Positions 20,089 through 28,375 are shown, counted from the stretch's first letter. The stretch is 64,000 bases of DNA from Exiguobacterium sp. TNDT2 (GCF_003331145.1 NZ_QLVE01000022.1:90917-154916), one strand, 5' to 3'. Program-made: numbers and translations. The notes: a model not told the origin generated them from the letters alone.

Positions 20089-20859
20089 ATGAATCCGATT
20101 AAAGGATACTTATTTGATTTAGATGGCACGATGTATGCGGGGACGGCCCCGATTCAAGCAGCGGTCGATTTCGTGAATCGACTCGAGGCGACGGGCTTCC
20201 CGTACTTGTTCGTCACGAACAACGCGTCGATGACGCCAGAACAAGTGGCGGATAAACTCGTGTCGATGGGGGTCCATGTGACGTCTGAGCACGTATTGAC
20301 GAGTGCGATGGCGACGGCCCGTTATATCGAGAAGATGACGCCAGGGGCGACGATTTACATGATCGGTGAAGATGGCCTGCGTCTGGCGCTCGAAGAACGC
20401 GGTTTCCATGTGACGGAAGAAGCGAAGGCGGATTACGTCGTCGTCGGGCTCGACCGACACATCACATACGAAAAGCTAGCGAAAGGCGCTCTCGCAATCC
20501 GTTCCGGCGCTCGTTTCATCTCGACGAACGGCGATATCGCCATTCCGACTGAACGCGGCTTTTTACCAGGGAACGGGGCGCTCACGTCCGTCTTGACGGT
20601 AACGACGGAAAAAGATCCGTTCTTTATCGGCAAACCTGAACCGGTCATGGTCGACATCGCCCTTGAGATGATTGGCCTTACGAAAGAAGAAGTCGTCATG
20701 GTCGGGGACAACTACCATACCGATATCTTGTTCGGGATCAACGGAGGTATTCGGACGCTTCACGTTAACTCGGGCGTGCACGGTCCGGCGTTCATCCAGG
20801 AACAAGAAAAACTCCCGACCTATATGGTCGAGAGCTTGGACGAATGGACGCATGCATGA
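20089..20859 (+). CDS. yutF: HAD-type phosphatase of the NagD family (YutF)
   Basis: A 256-residue HAD phosphatase. Motif I is DLDGTMY (residues 10-16) with catalytic Asp10/Asp12, motif II VTNN, motif III lysine in FFIGKPEP, motif IV MVGDNYHTDI. A longer frame opens upstream inside yutE, but the ATG at 20089 matches the family N-terminus, 4 bases after the yutE stop. Relatives dephosphorylate small phosphate esters such as AMP or nucleotides; the substrate here is not known. Co-transcribed with yutE. Confidence 0.9.
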   Translation: MNPIKGYLFDLDGTMYAGTAPIQAAVDFVNRLEATGFPYLFVTNNASMTPEQVADKLVSMGVHVTSEHVLTSAMATARYIEKMTPGATIYMIGEDGLRLALEERGFHVTEEAKADYVVVGLDRHITYEKLAKGALAIRSGARFISTNGDIAIPTERGFLPGNGALTSVLTVTTEKDPFFIGKPEPVMVDIALEMIGLTKEEVVMVGDNYHTDILFGINGGIRTLHVNSGVHGPAFIQEQEKLPTYMVESLDEWTHA

Positions 20860-20860
20860 A

Positions 20861-20889
20861 AAAAAGGGATGACTCACGTCTCCCTTTTT
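20861..20889. terminator. Bidirectional terminator between yutF and yutI
   Basis: AAAAAGGGA/TCCCTTTTT stem; convergent genes share it. Confidence 0.82.
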
Positions 20890-20891
20890 AT

Positions 20892-21119
20892 TTAGAATAC
20901 TTGTTCGACTTCAACGATGCCAGGTACTTCTTCGATGAGCGCGCGCTCAATCCCGGCTTTCAATGTGATGGTTGAAGATGGGCAGCTGCCACACGCACCC
21001 ATCAAACGAAGTTTGACGATGCCTTCTTCTACATCTACGAGTTCGACGTCACCGCCGTCGCGAAGCAAGAACGGGCGTAATTTATCGAGTACTTCTTGGA
21101 CTTGATCAAACATTTCCAT
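20892..21119 (-). CDS. yutI: NifU C-terminal-like Fe-S carrier YutI (Nfu)
   Basis: A 75-residue Nfu domain with the cluster-binding CGSCPSS motif (CxxC, about residues 43-46) and the family start [27 protein letters not shown] sequence. The start MEMFDQ at 21119 is chosen because AAAGGGG lies 8 bases upstream; an in-frame ATG at 21176 lacks a ribosome site. It carries [4Fe-4S] clusters from the Suf scaffold to apo-proteins. Short monocistronic unit. Confidence 0.92.
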   Translation of the reverse strand: MEMFDQVQEVLDKLRPFLLRDGGDVELVDVEEGIVKLRLMGACGSCPSSTITLKAGIERALIEEVPGIVEVEQVF

Positions 21120-21251
21120 GGTATCTACCCCTTTCTGGTTCCCTTTCATTCTAGCAAGTTTGAGATTGTTTCTCAATCATTAACGCTGAGCGTTTTGTGA
21201 CGATGTCACTTCTTGAATTTTATATAATAGGAGAGAACAGGGGGAATGGAC

Positions 21252-21539
21252 ATGAAAATCACGGTATATGGGGCCGAGGTACAGTGTGCGAGCTGTGTCG
21301 GGGCACCGAGCTCGATCGAGACATATGAATGGTTGCAAAGTGCGCTCGCCCGGAAGTATCCGGATCAGGCGTTCGAATTCGAGTACATCGATTTCGAGAC
21401 GGCGGATGACGACATCTCGGAAGCGATCAAGCAAGATGAGTGGTTTTATCCGCTTGTCCTCTTGAATGGGGAAGTCGTGGACGAAGGAATCGTCCAGTTA
21501 CGAAAAGTCTACTCGGCGATCGAGCAGACGACAGCATAA
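21252..21539 (+). CDS. yuzD: YuzD family thioredoxin-like protein
   Basis: A 95-residue protein of the YuzD/DUF1462 family with the typical CASCVGAPSSIETYEWLQ start region and YPLVLLNGEVVDEG. The CxxC pair suggests a thioredoxin-like fold and redox or metal role, not proven. The ATG at 21252 has CAGGGGG at good spacing; the ATG at 21246 is too close to it. Next to yutI, as in B. subtilis. Confidence 0.85.
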   Translation: MKITVYGAEVQCASCVGAPSSIETYEWLQSALARKYPDQAFEFEYIDFETADDDISEAIKQDEWFYPLVLLNGEVVDEGIVQLRKVYSAIEQTTA

Positions 21540-21541
21540 AA

Positions 21542-21573
21542 AAGAGTCGAGCGACGATTGTCGTTCGACTCTT
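21542..21573. terminator. Bidirectional terminator between yuzD and the subtilisin gene
   Basis: AAGAGTCGA-GCGAC/GTCG-TTCGACTCTT long stem between convergent genes. Confidence 0.85.
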
Positions 21574-21578
21574 GTGCG

Positions 21579-23009
21579 TTATAGAAGACGGAACGATGAC
21601 GTCGCTGAACCAGCCGTGTAGCCAGAGAGCGTCGCATCAGATTTTACTTGATACGTCCCACGTTGTGACGAAGAGCTTGTCGAGAGCGTGAACGTGATGG
21701 CGCCCGTTGAACTTGTCTTGCCTGTTCCTGTGAGCGTCGCGCCGTTTGGCTGTGTGACCGTCACACGGACGTCGGCGTTCGCGACCGCTTGGCCGTTCGA
21801 ATTCCGGACTGTTGAAGAGATCGAGACGACTTCACCAGCGTAGTAAGTTGATTTCGATGTCGATACTGTCGTCGTGAGCGCTTGGACCGGTTGCGTCGTG
21901 CCGCCAGACGTCGGTGCTTGGACGAGTCCGTTCCCGAACCAGGTGTCACGGCCGGCCGTTCCGAGGTCGATTGAATCTTGTGATAGTTTCGTGCGGAGTT
22001 GCGAGCTCGACAACGTCGGGAACGCTTGCTTCATGAGGGCGAGGTTACCGGCGACGTAAGGTGTCGCCATCGATGTCCCGCTCATTTGACCGTATCCGCC
22101 ATTATAGAGTGTCGAGTTGATGCTCACACCCGGTGCCGCGACTTCGACCGTGCTGCCTGTCGCCGAGAACGAGGCACGATTGTTATTGATATCTGTCGCT
22201 GCGACAGCGATGGCCGAGCTGTAACGGGCCGGGTAGTTGACGAGGTCGCCTGTACCGTCAGCGCGTCCGTTGTTACCGGCCGCCGCGACGACGAGGATGC
22301 CAGCATTATTAGCACGGTCGACGACTTGTTGGAGGGTCGTCGATGGGCTTGTCGTCCCGAGGCTCAAGTTGATGACGTCCATATCGTTCGTGATCGACCA
22401 GTCAATCCCGGCGATGATACTCGACAGGCTACCGCTACCGTTTGCTTCGAGTGCCTTGACGGCATAGATGCTCGCTTCATGGGCGATCCCGACTGTTCCG
22501 ATACTGTTGTTGCGGGCGCCAATGATCCCGGCGACGTGCGTCCCGTGACCGTTGTCATCCGCGTACGAGCTCGTGACTGTACTGAACGAGGCACCGCCAG
22601 CAATCGTCAAATCAGGGTGCGGCGAGATCCCGGTATCGACGACCGATACTTTCACGCCTTTCCCGGTGTAGCCACCCTGCCAAGCCGATGGGGCCTTCAA
22701 CTTCGGGATGCCCCAGTCTTGCGTTTGGTTCTCGATTTGTACCGTTTGATCGACTTCGACGTGGGCGACATGCGGGTTGTTCTTCAAGCCATTCAAGGCG
22801 GCCTTCGGCACTTCAAGTGCTGCGGCCGGAATGTGTTTATACTGTTGACGAACTTCCATACCTTCGATTGAGAGCGGGATGTTTTTCGCTGATTCTTTGA
22901 AGACGACGATGACGCGTTCTTTTCCTTTGTTTGGAGCGGCTTCCGCGGCTTCCGGGACGGTTGACAGGACGAGCAATGAGGCGAGGACGGTGCTACAGAT
23001 TTTTTTCAA
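21579..23009 (-). CDS. Secreted subtilisin-like serine protease (S8) with C-terminal Ig-like domain
   Basis: A 476-residue pre-pro-protease. Signal peptide residues 1-24 (cut near AEA-A), inhibitor-I9 propeptide about 30-93, and S8 catalytic domain from about 98 with Asp125 (VVDTGI), His155 (HGTHVAG), oxyanion Asn246 and Ser313 (GTSMATP), all intact. A T/S-rich linker leads at about residue 385 into a 90-residue all-beta domain (VSTSKSTYYAGEVVSISSTV... ) resembling bacterial Ig-like or MG2 modules, absent from classical subtilisins. It is secreted and probably binds a surface or substrate through this domain (inference). Confidence 0.93.
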   Translation of the reverse strand: MKKICSTVLASLLVLSTVPEAAEAAPNKGKERVIVVFKESAKNIPLSIEGMEVRQQYKHIPAAALEVPKAALNGLKNNPHVAHVEVDQTVQIENQTQDWGIPKLKAPSAWQGGYTGKGVKVSVVDTGISPHPDLTIAGGASFSTVTSSYADDNGHGTHVAGIIGARNNSIGTVGIAHEASIYAVKALEANGSGSLSSIIAGIDWSITNDMDVINLSLGTTSPSTTLQQVVDRANNAGILVVAAAGNNGRADGTGDLVNYPARYSSAIAVAATDINNNRASFSATGSTVEVAAPGVSINSTLYNGGYGQMSGTSMATPYVAGNLALMKQAFPTLSSSQLRTKLSQDSIDLGTAGRDTWFGNGLVQAPTSGGTTQPVQALTTTVSTSKSTYYAGEVVSISSTVRNSNGQAVANADVRVTVTQPNGATLTGTGKTSSTGAITFTLSTSSSSQRGTYQVKSDATLSGYTAGSATSSFRLL

Positions 23010-23210
23010 CTTGTTTCCTCCTTCGGGTTATGTAGGCGAGGTGACACGAAGTCGTTCGGCCGTGATCCTAGAGTAACAAGTTTTCCCATCGGGTAGAATA
23101 TGTCAATCGAATCAATAATCTGAATATTTAGATAAGGGTACAGGGGATTCAGATACAAGACTTTTGACTCAACAGCATGGCGCTTCAATAGAGAATCAGT
23201 CGAGGTGCAC

Positions 23211-23238
23211 AAAAAAAGATCGACCGAGATGGCCGACC
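23211..23238 (-). terminator. Intrinsic terminator of yutJ
   Basis: On the minus strand GGTCGGCC/GGTCGATC stem (two G-U pairs), loop ATCTC, then seven T. Confidence 0.75.
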
Positions 23239-23246
23239 CGTACATG

Positions 23247-24302
23247 TTATTTAATAACTTTATGTTTCCAGAGAATTCCGGACTTGAGCAACCGTGCGAC
23301 TTTACCAGTGAGCGACTGTTTACCCATGAAGACGCCGAAACCGGCTTTCTTCCCGAGCGAACCGAGCGTGCCGCGTAGTTTGATATCTGGTAGGTCCGGA
23401 TAATTGACGCCCTTCCATTTACAAAGCAACACTTGGACGATCTGTTCGGCCTGCGCTTCCGCGAGTTGACCGGAAGGTGCATACGGCAGGCTGGCGTTGT
23501 CTCCGACGACGAAAATATCGGGTTGTTCCGGGACGTAATGGTGCGGCGTCAATTTGACACGGCCACCTCCGTCGAGCTCCCAACCTTGATTGCGGACGAC
23601 GGCGACCGGTTGAATCCCGGCCGTCCATACCGTCAAGTCGGAAGCGAAGTGCTGTTCATGGTTCCACAATCCATCGGCGTCGACGCGGACGATGTTCGAA
23701 TTGTTGATGACTTCGACGCCATGCTCTTCGAACCAAGATTGGACGTACATCGAGACACGGTTGGATAGGAACGATAAGACGGATGGGCCGCGGTCGAACA
23801 AACGGACCGTCAAGTCGGGACGGCTCTCGCGCAGTTCACTGGCGAGCTCGACACCGGATAGACCGGCACCGACGATTGAGACGACCGATCCTGGAGATAG
23901 GCCGTTGATCGCTTGTTGAGTCTTTCGTGACTCTTCTAACGTTTGGATGCTGTACGTGAACTCGGCGGCACCGGGCACGTTGTGATATTTGTCTTCGCAA
24001 CCGAGACCGATGACGAGGTCGTCATACGGCACTTTTTCTCCGCTTGCGAGCAGGACCATCTTATCTCCCGTATCGATATCGATGACTTGGCCGTATATGT
24101 AGTCGACCTCTTCTGGAAAATCGATGCGGATGTCACGATCCGACACGGTCCCCGCCGCAAGTGCATAATACTCTGTTTTCAACCCATGGTAAGGTAGACG
24201 GTCGATGAGTGTGATCGATACGTCCTTCAGCTGATGGCCGAGGACGCGTTCGATTACACGCATACCCCCGTAACCGCCTCCCAAGACGACTAATTTGCGC
24301 AT
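23247..24302 (-). CDS. yutJ: NADH dehydrogenase-like FAD oxidoreductase YutJ
   Basis: A 351-residue type II NADH dehydrogenase-family flavoprotein. The FAD motif GGGYGGM (residues 8-14) is at the N-terminus, the NAD motif VGAGLSGVELASEL near 140-153, and the second FAD motif DIFVVGDNAS near 270-279. The C-terminal region is basic and amphipathic, consistent with a peripheral membrane protein. It likely reduces quinone or another electron acceptor. AAGGGGGA precedes the ATG; divergent from yuzB. Confidence 0.88.
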   Translation of the reverse strand: MRKLVVLGGGYGGMRVIERVLGHQLKDVSITLIDRLPYHGLKTEYYALAAGTVSDRDIRIDFPEEVDYIYGQVIDIDTGDKMVLLASGEKVPYDDLVIGLGCEDKYHNVPGAAEFTYSIQTLEESRKTQQAINGLSPGSVVSIVGAGLSGVELASELRESRPDLTVRLFDRGPSVLSFLSNRVSMYVQSWFEEHGVEVINNSNIVRVDADGLWNHEQHFASDLTVWTAGIQPVAVVRNQGWELDGGGRVKLTPHHYVPEQPDIFVVGDNASLPYAPSGQLAEAQAEQIVQVLLCKWKGVNYPDLPDIKLRGTLGSLGKKAGFGVFMGKQSLTGKVARLLKSGILWKHKVIK

Positions 24303-24402
24303 AAAAATCCCCCTTTGTTACACTTCAACTGTATCATGTTATAATACGCCGTAGAAGAACCATTTTCCTGCTTTGAAGGAAAGGGAAAGGGTGAATGATA
24401 TG

Positions 24403-24636
24403 ATGAATCCGATCATTGAGTTCTGTGCCTCCAATCTAGCGATGGGTTCGCAAATCGCTCGCGCCAAATTGGAATCCGATCCAGACCTCGATGTCGTCGA
24501 ATACGGCTGTACCGGCTACTGCGGTGTCTGTTCGCTTGACTTGTTTTGTCTCGTCGATGGCGAGGTCGTGACGGGAGATACACCGGAGCAACTCGTGACG
24601 AATGTATATGAAAAAATTGAAGAAATGGCATGGTGA
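24403..24636 (+). CDS. yuzB: YuzB family (DUF1450) protein
   Basis: A 77-residue protein with the family N-terminus [15 protein letters not shown] and the cysteine pattern [16 protein letters not shown], like a thioredoxin-type [2Fe-2S] ferredoxin relative; the function is not known. ATG codons at 24400 and 24403 both follow AAAGGGTGA; the second matches the family start. Next to yutJ as in B. subtilis. A hairpin terminator follows. Confidence 0.88.
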   Translation: MNPIIEFCASNLAMGSQIARAKLESDPDLDVVEYGCTGYCGVCSLDLFCLVDGEVVTGDTPEQLVTNVYEKIEEMAW

Positions 24637-24638
24637 AA

Positions 24639-24667
24639 AAGTTTGAAGCACTTTCAAACTTTTTTTA
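24639..24667 (+). terminator. Intrinsic terminator of yuzB
   Basis: AAGTTTGAA/TTCAAACTT stem followed by T-run. Confidence 0.9.
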
Positions 24668-24685
24668 TTTTGACCGTTTTGACCC

Positions 24686-24781
24686 GTTGCATTTTTAAAA
24701 AGGGTCTGTTATATTCAAAGAGGTTCGAATGTAGGTTGTCTGACGTTTAACAACAGAAAAAAGAAAGCGTTTCAAACGGTA
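24686..24781 (+). promoter_or_regulatory. nupC promoter with downstream GGTTGTCTGAC element and cre-like site
   Basis: Extended -10 TGTTATATT (TATATT 24709-24714) with a weak TTGCAT -35 at 17 bases. Downstream are GGTTGTCTGAC (24734-24744), the same 11 bases as in the ptsG leader, and AAGAAAGCGTTTCAAA (about 24764-24779), a cre-like sequence with two mismatches. Both sites lie in the leader, as expected for repressors. Confidence 0.4.
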
Positions 24782-24847
24782 GGGCATATCTCGATTCGGG
24801 TATATCACATTATCAGGTTTTCCCAATATGAAAGGAGCACAACACCA

Positions 24848-26059
24848 ATGAATATCATGAGCGTGGTTGGTATTTTGGCACTAATTGGAATCGCTTACAT
24901 CTTCTCTACCAACCGTAAAGCCATCAAATGGCGCACCGTTCTTGCCGCGTTCGCGGTACAGTTTACGTTCGCCTTCCTCGTCCTCTTCACGACAGTAGGA
25001 CGTAACGCGTTAGAATGGATCTCAGGCGGCGTACAAAGCGTCTTGAACACGGCGAACGCCGGAATCAGCTTCGTCTTCGGTACAGCTGTCGGAGAAGGCA
25101 ACTTCGTCTTCGCGTTCCAAGTGTTGACGATCATCGTCTTCATGTCGTCACTCATCGCCCTTCTCTATTATGTAGGTGTCATGCAGTGGGTCATCCGAAT
25201 CCTCGGTACGGCGCTCGCGAAAGCACTCGGTACGTCACGTAAAGAGTCACTGTCAGCGACAGCGAACATCTTCGTCGGTCAGACGGAAGCTCCGCTCGTC
25301 ATCAAGCCTTACCTTCCAACAATGACACAATCGGAACTCTTCGCCGTCATGGTCGGTGGTCTTGCCTCGGTTGCCGGTTCAGTTCTTGCTGGATACGCTG
25401 CTCTTGGTGTACCGCTCGAGTACTTGCTCGCAGCGAGCTTCATGGCTGCTCCTGCTGGTCTCATGTTCGCGAAAATCATCGTCCCGGAAACAGACGTACC
25501 GGATGACGATATCGAAATCGCTGAAGATGAAGAGAACAAGGCAGCGAACTTCGTCGATGCAGCCGCTCGCGGTGCCTCTGACGGTCTCTTCCTTGCGTTA
25601 AACGTCGGTGCGATGCTTCTCGCCTTCGTTTCATTGATCGCGCTCGTCAACTTGATTCTTGGTGGAATCGGCGGTTTGTTCGGTTTCGACGGCCTCACGC
25701 TCCAATTGATTCTTGGTTATGTGTTCGCACCGCTCGCATTCGTCATCGGTGTACCATGGGCAGATGCTGTTCAGTTCGGTAGCTTCCTCGGTCAAAAACT
25801 CGTCTTGAACGAATTTGTGGCTTTCTCTGAGTTTGCACCAATCATCGGTTCGGGAGAACTTTCGGCTCGTACGGAAGCGATGACGGCCTTCGCACTCTGT
25901 GGATTCGCCAACATCTCATCACTCGCCATCCTTCTCGGTGGTCTCGGTGGAATGGCACCGAACCGTCGGAACGACATCGCGCGCATGGGTGTCCTCGCAA
26001 TTCTTGCAGGTACGCTTGCCAACTTGATGTCAGCCACGCTTGCTGGTCTGCTTCTCTAA
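24848..26059 (+). CDS. nupC: Concentrative nucleoside transporter NupC
   Basis: 403 residues with about ten hydrophobic segments, CNT family. Diagnostic blocks are ANIFVGQTEAPLVIKPYL, VGGLASVAGSVLAGY and ALCGFANISSLAILLGGLG. It imports nucleosides with H+ or Na+. AAAGGAGCAC precedes the ATG. The leader of about 125 bases has candidate repressor sites. B. subtilis yutK, of the same family, is also next to yuzB, which supports orthology to yutK/nupC-type carriers. Confidence 0.93.
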   Translation: MNIMSVVGILALIGIAYIFSTNRKAIKWRTVLAAFAVQFTFAFLVLFTTVGRNALEWISGGVQSVLNTANAGISFVFGTAVGEGNFVFAFQVLTIIVFMSSLIALLYYVGVMQWVIRILGTALAKALGTSRKESLSATANIFVGQTEAPLVIKPYLPTMTQSELFAVMVGGLASVAGSVLAGYAALGVPLEYLLAASFMAAPAGLMFAKIIVPETDVPDDDIEIAEDEENKAANFVDAAARGASDGLFLALNVGAMLLAFVSLIALVNLILGGIGGLFGFDGLTLQLILGYVFAPLAFVIGVPWADAVQFGSFLGQKLVLNEFVAFSEFAPIIGSGELSARTEAMTAFALCGFANISSLAILLGGLGGMAPNRRNDIARMGVLAILAGTLANLMSATLAGLLL

Positions 26060-26076
26060 TCAAATACGATATACTC

Positions 26077-26108
26077 AGAGTGATCACTTCGGTGGTCACT
26101 CTTTTTTG
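26077..26108 (+). terminator. Intrinsic terminator of nupC
   Basis: AGAGTGATCAC/GTGGTCACTCT stem with TTCG loop, then six T. Confidence 0.92.
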
Positions 26109-26122
26109 GGGAGGAATGACAT

Positions 26123-26668
26123 ATGTATGGAATGATAGCGCTTTTTGATGAACAAACGGAGAAACGAATTCAAGAGGTATGGGAAGGCTTGAAACAAGAA
26201 GGAATTACTTCTTATGCATATGAAGTCTCGAATCGACAACCTCATATAACATTAGCTAGTTACAGTAGTTTGAATGTTGAGGCGTATATCGAACTGATGG
26301 ACAGCTACTATCAATCGAAGGAGGTTATAAATCTAACATTTAGTACGTTGGGTACGTTCATTCAATCGAGTGCACTTTTTCTTTCACCTACAATCTCATC
26401 CGGATTGAGGAGCCTCCACTTAGAGCATCATCGTATATTTGGGGAGTTTAATGATAACGCTGAGTCCTTATATTTGCCGGACTCATGGATTCCGCACTGT
26501 ACACTGGCAAACAGATTGTCTAAAGAAAAGATGGAAGATGCTTTTGAATATTGTACTGATATTGTAAAACCTATAGCTGGAAAAATTGTAGAGGTGGCAT
26601 TAATTGAATTAGTAACACCGGTTCACGTTCGAGTATTACATAGAGTAAAATTATCCGCACAAAAGTAA
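26123..26668 (+). CDS. 2H phosphoesterase superfamily (2'-5' RNA ligase-like) protein
   Basis: A 181-residue protein with the two HxT motifs of the 2H fold, His41-Ile-Thr43 (PHITLAS) and His125-Cys-Thr127 (PHCTLAN), at the usual separation. Family members cleave or ligate 2',3'-cyclic or 2'-5' phosphodiesters; the substrate is unknown. Base composition and codon choice are clearly more A+T-rich than the neighbours, so recent acquisition is likely. GGGGAGGAATG precedes the start. No terminator is seen behind it. Confidence 0.82.
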   Translation: MYGMIALFDEQTEKRIQEVWEGLKQEGITSYAYEVSNRQPHITLASYSSLNVEAYIELMDSYYQSKEVINLTFSTLGTFIQSSALFLSPTISSGLRSLHLEHHRIFGEFNDNAESLYLPDSWIPHCTLANRLSKEKMEDAFEYCTDIVKPIAGKIVEVALIELVTPVHVRVLHRVKLSAQK

Positions 26669-26759
26669 CAAAGCTAAGTTACTTAGGTGCATTCTTCTGT
26701 CAGGTTTGTCATATGTGACTAGGACCGATAGAAGGGATTGACCAGGAAACGGTGGGGTT

Positions 26760-27338
26760 TTATCGTTCCTGACGAGGGATATCCACTTCTTGGAGTCTCG
26801 GCCAAGTGGCTTGCCAATTCTTTTTATTGATCCGGGCTCGATAAATATGATGGTGTGAAGCGTCATTCGCAAAGGCTGGTGTGGGGCGGAGCTTCAGTCC
26901 GACAAGGTCGTCAACGCCGTAAGGAACGGCCAACCTTAAACGTCCGTTCTTGGCGAGACTGACACCGATGGCCGTAACCGTCTCAGGGAAATGGGCCAAG
27001 GCGTCGACCGCAGATTGATACGGTGGCAATTGATTGACCAGATGCATGCGGGCCTGGTTTTTGACCGACCAAGGGACGTTCGGTAACAGGTCGTGCAGTT
27101 GTGCCTCATACTGTTCTTCAATCGCCTCGTCGATGTGAAATCGGTCAAAGTAGATGACATCGACGTCCTCGGTCGGCGTCGGTACTTCGTAGCCGTGCGC
27201 GTCATCCCATATTTTTGCCCGCACGTATCCGGCACAAATTCACCAATCGGGTAAACCGAGCGAAGCGACGATTGTCAACAGACGCATCAGTTCCACATCA
27301 GTCTCTAAAAAATGGGTCACATCTTCAGTCGTGTTCAA
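26760..27338 (-). pseudogene. Nucleotidyltransferase-family protein (DUF925 type) interrupted by an in-frame TGA
   Basis: Read from a TTG at 27338 (AGGAGG 7 bases upstream) the frame gives 192 residues of a nucleotidyltransferase_6/DUF925 protein: VASLGLPDW, then TGA at 27240-27242 (codon 33), then ICAGYVRAKIWDDAHG, DVDVIYFD, and a normal C-terminus. The frame is kept on both sides, and the affected position is usually Trp or Cys in relatives as I recall them, one base from TGA. Either a nonsense mutation, a base-call error, or readthrough. An internal start (27224) would lose the first 38 residues including the substrate-binding region. Confidence 0.72.
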
Positions 27339-27384
27339 TCCATCTCCTCCTATTCTCTCATCAGCATAGCGTACCTATACAAAA

Positions 27385-27410
27385 AGCACCTAGACCGGGG
27401 TCTAGGTGCT
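27385..27410 (-). terminator. Intrinsic terminator of ribU
   Basis: Perfect AGCACCTAGACC/GGTCTAGGTGCT stem with two-base loop, followed on the minus strand by five T. Confidence 0.9.
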
Positions 27411-27416
27411 TGTCAG

Positions 27417-28004
27417 TTACGCTTGAAGTTGCATGCGCTGGCGTTCGATCCACGGCTTCAATTTGAGGAAGAGTGGGACGAACAAGGCGCTGATCAACAA
27501 CGCTTTGATGAGGTTGAACGGCAGGATGCCATAGAGGACGAGGTCCGTTTTGACTGCCGGTTGCGCCATCTCGGTCATGCCGAAGAAGAACGCATAAGCC
27601 GGTAGGATGAGTAAATAGTTCAAGATCGCCAAGCTGAGTGCCATCATGATCGTGCCGGCTACGAGGCCTGAAGCGAGCGCTTTATTCGTTTTACGTTTAT
27701 GGTAGAACCATGCGACCGGATACATAAAGGCGACACCTGCAAAGAAGTTCGCGACTTCACCGACCGGAACACCGCCACCGTTGAAGACATAGTAGAGGAC
27801 GTTTTTTAGAGCGACGACCACGACGCCTGCGAGTGGGGAGAAGACGATCCCGGCGACGAGCGCGGGAATGTCACTGAAGTCCACTTTCAGGAACGGTGGT
27901 AGGAAAGGCAGCGGGAAGTTAAAGAGCATGAGGACAAAAGAAATGGCCCCGAGCATCGATAGCGTCACCAGTGTTGTCAATCGTTTGTTGCGCGTTGTTT
28001 TCAT
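27417..28004 (-). CDS. ribU: Riboflavin ECF transporter S component RibU
   Basis: A 195-residue membrane protein with about six hydrophobic segments. RibU-type features are LPFLPPFLKVDFSDIPALVAG near residues 34-56 and KNVLYYVFNGGGVPVGEVANF near 67-87. It binds riboflavin in the membrane and works with the ECF ATPase/T module encoded elsewhere. The start MKTTRNKRL at 28004 is preceded by AAAGGAGAG; a longer in-frame start at 28115 would overlap the riboswitch terminator. The FMN riboswitch upstream supports the substrate. Confidence 0.93.
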   Translation of the reverse strand: MKTTRNKRLTTLVTLSMLGAISFVLMLFNFPLPFLPPFLKVDFSDIPALVAGIVFSPLAGVVVVALKNVLYYVFNGGGVPVGEVANFFAGVAFMYPVAWFYHKRKTNKALASGLVAGTIMMALSLAILNYLLILPAYAFFFGMTEMAQPAVKTDLVLYGILPFNLIKALLISALFVPLFLKLKPWIERQRMQLQA

Positions 28005-28058
28005 CAAAATCTCTCCTTTTGTCGCTCCTTGATGAATGGCACCCGTCGCATAGAAAAA

Positions 28059-28081
28059 CCCGATTGTATCAAACAATCGGG
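28059..28081 (-). terminator. Riboswitch expression-platform terminator of ribU
   Basis: CCCGATTGT/ACAATCGGG perfect 9-bp stem, on the minus strand followed by five T, between the FMN aptamer and ribU. A weaker hairpin CATCCGA/TCGGATG (28142-28161) lies nearer the aptamer. Confidence 0.85.
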
Positions 28082-28167
28082 AGAGTTTACGCGCATACGA
28101 AATAGATGTTCTCATCGGTGTTTAGACCACGCCAAAGAAAACATCCGAATATCGGTCGGATGCCGCC

Positions 28168-28303
28168 ATCTTCTCCCATCCAGACTTTACTGTCGGCTCT
28201 CGAATCTCACGAAATCAGCAAGCAACGCCTTGCTCGCTCACGGGCTGAGAAGAACTAGTCTTCAATACCGCCGGTCGGGAATTTCACCCTGCCCCGAAGA
28301 TGG
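28168..28303 (-). ncRNA. FMN riboswitch (RFN element)
   Basis: On the minus strand the conserved RFN parts appear in order: GGGGCAGGGTGAAATTCCC, GACCGGCGGT, AGCCCGTGAGC, GTGAGATTC, GAGCCGACAGT and AAAGTCTGGATGGGAGAAG. P1 closes with CATCTTC/GAAGATG. It senses FMN and would end transcription before ribU through the hairpin at 28059-28081. Promoter: TTGAGA (28361-28356), 17 bases, TATAAC (28338-28333). Confidence 0.97.
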
Positions 28304-28332
28304 AACGATTTAATTTTTTTTGTTACAGTTTA

Positions 28333-28375
28333 GTTATACAAGATATTTCACAAAATCTCAAGTCAGTTGACTTGA
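28333..28375. promoter_or_regulatory. Divergent ribU/yutM promoter region with an 18-bp palindrome
   Basis: TCAAGTCAGTTGACTTGA (28358-28375) is a perfect palindrome (8-bp arms around GT). It overlaps the ribU -35 (minus strand, 28356-28361) and lies 27 bases before the yutM start. The ribU -10 TATAAC is at 28333-28338. Operator function is inferred. Confidence 0.5.

Noticed and set aside
21999..22871. A 290-residue plus-strand frame opposite the subtilisin gene
   Set aside because: Arg/Cys-rich without motifs, no ribosome site; antisense shadow.
24637..24847. Purine riboswitch before nupC
   Set aside because: The conserved core and hairpin loops of the guanine/adenine aptamer are not present.
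27240..27242. Selenocysteine at the in-frame TGA
   Set aside because: No stem-loop of SECIS type seen behind the codon and the family has Trp or Cys there without known Sec forms; mutation is simpler.
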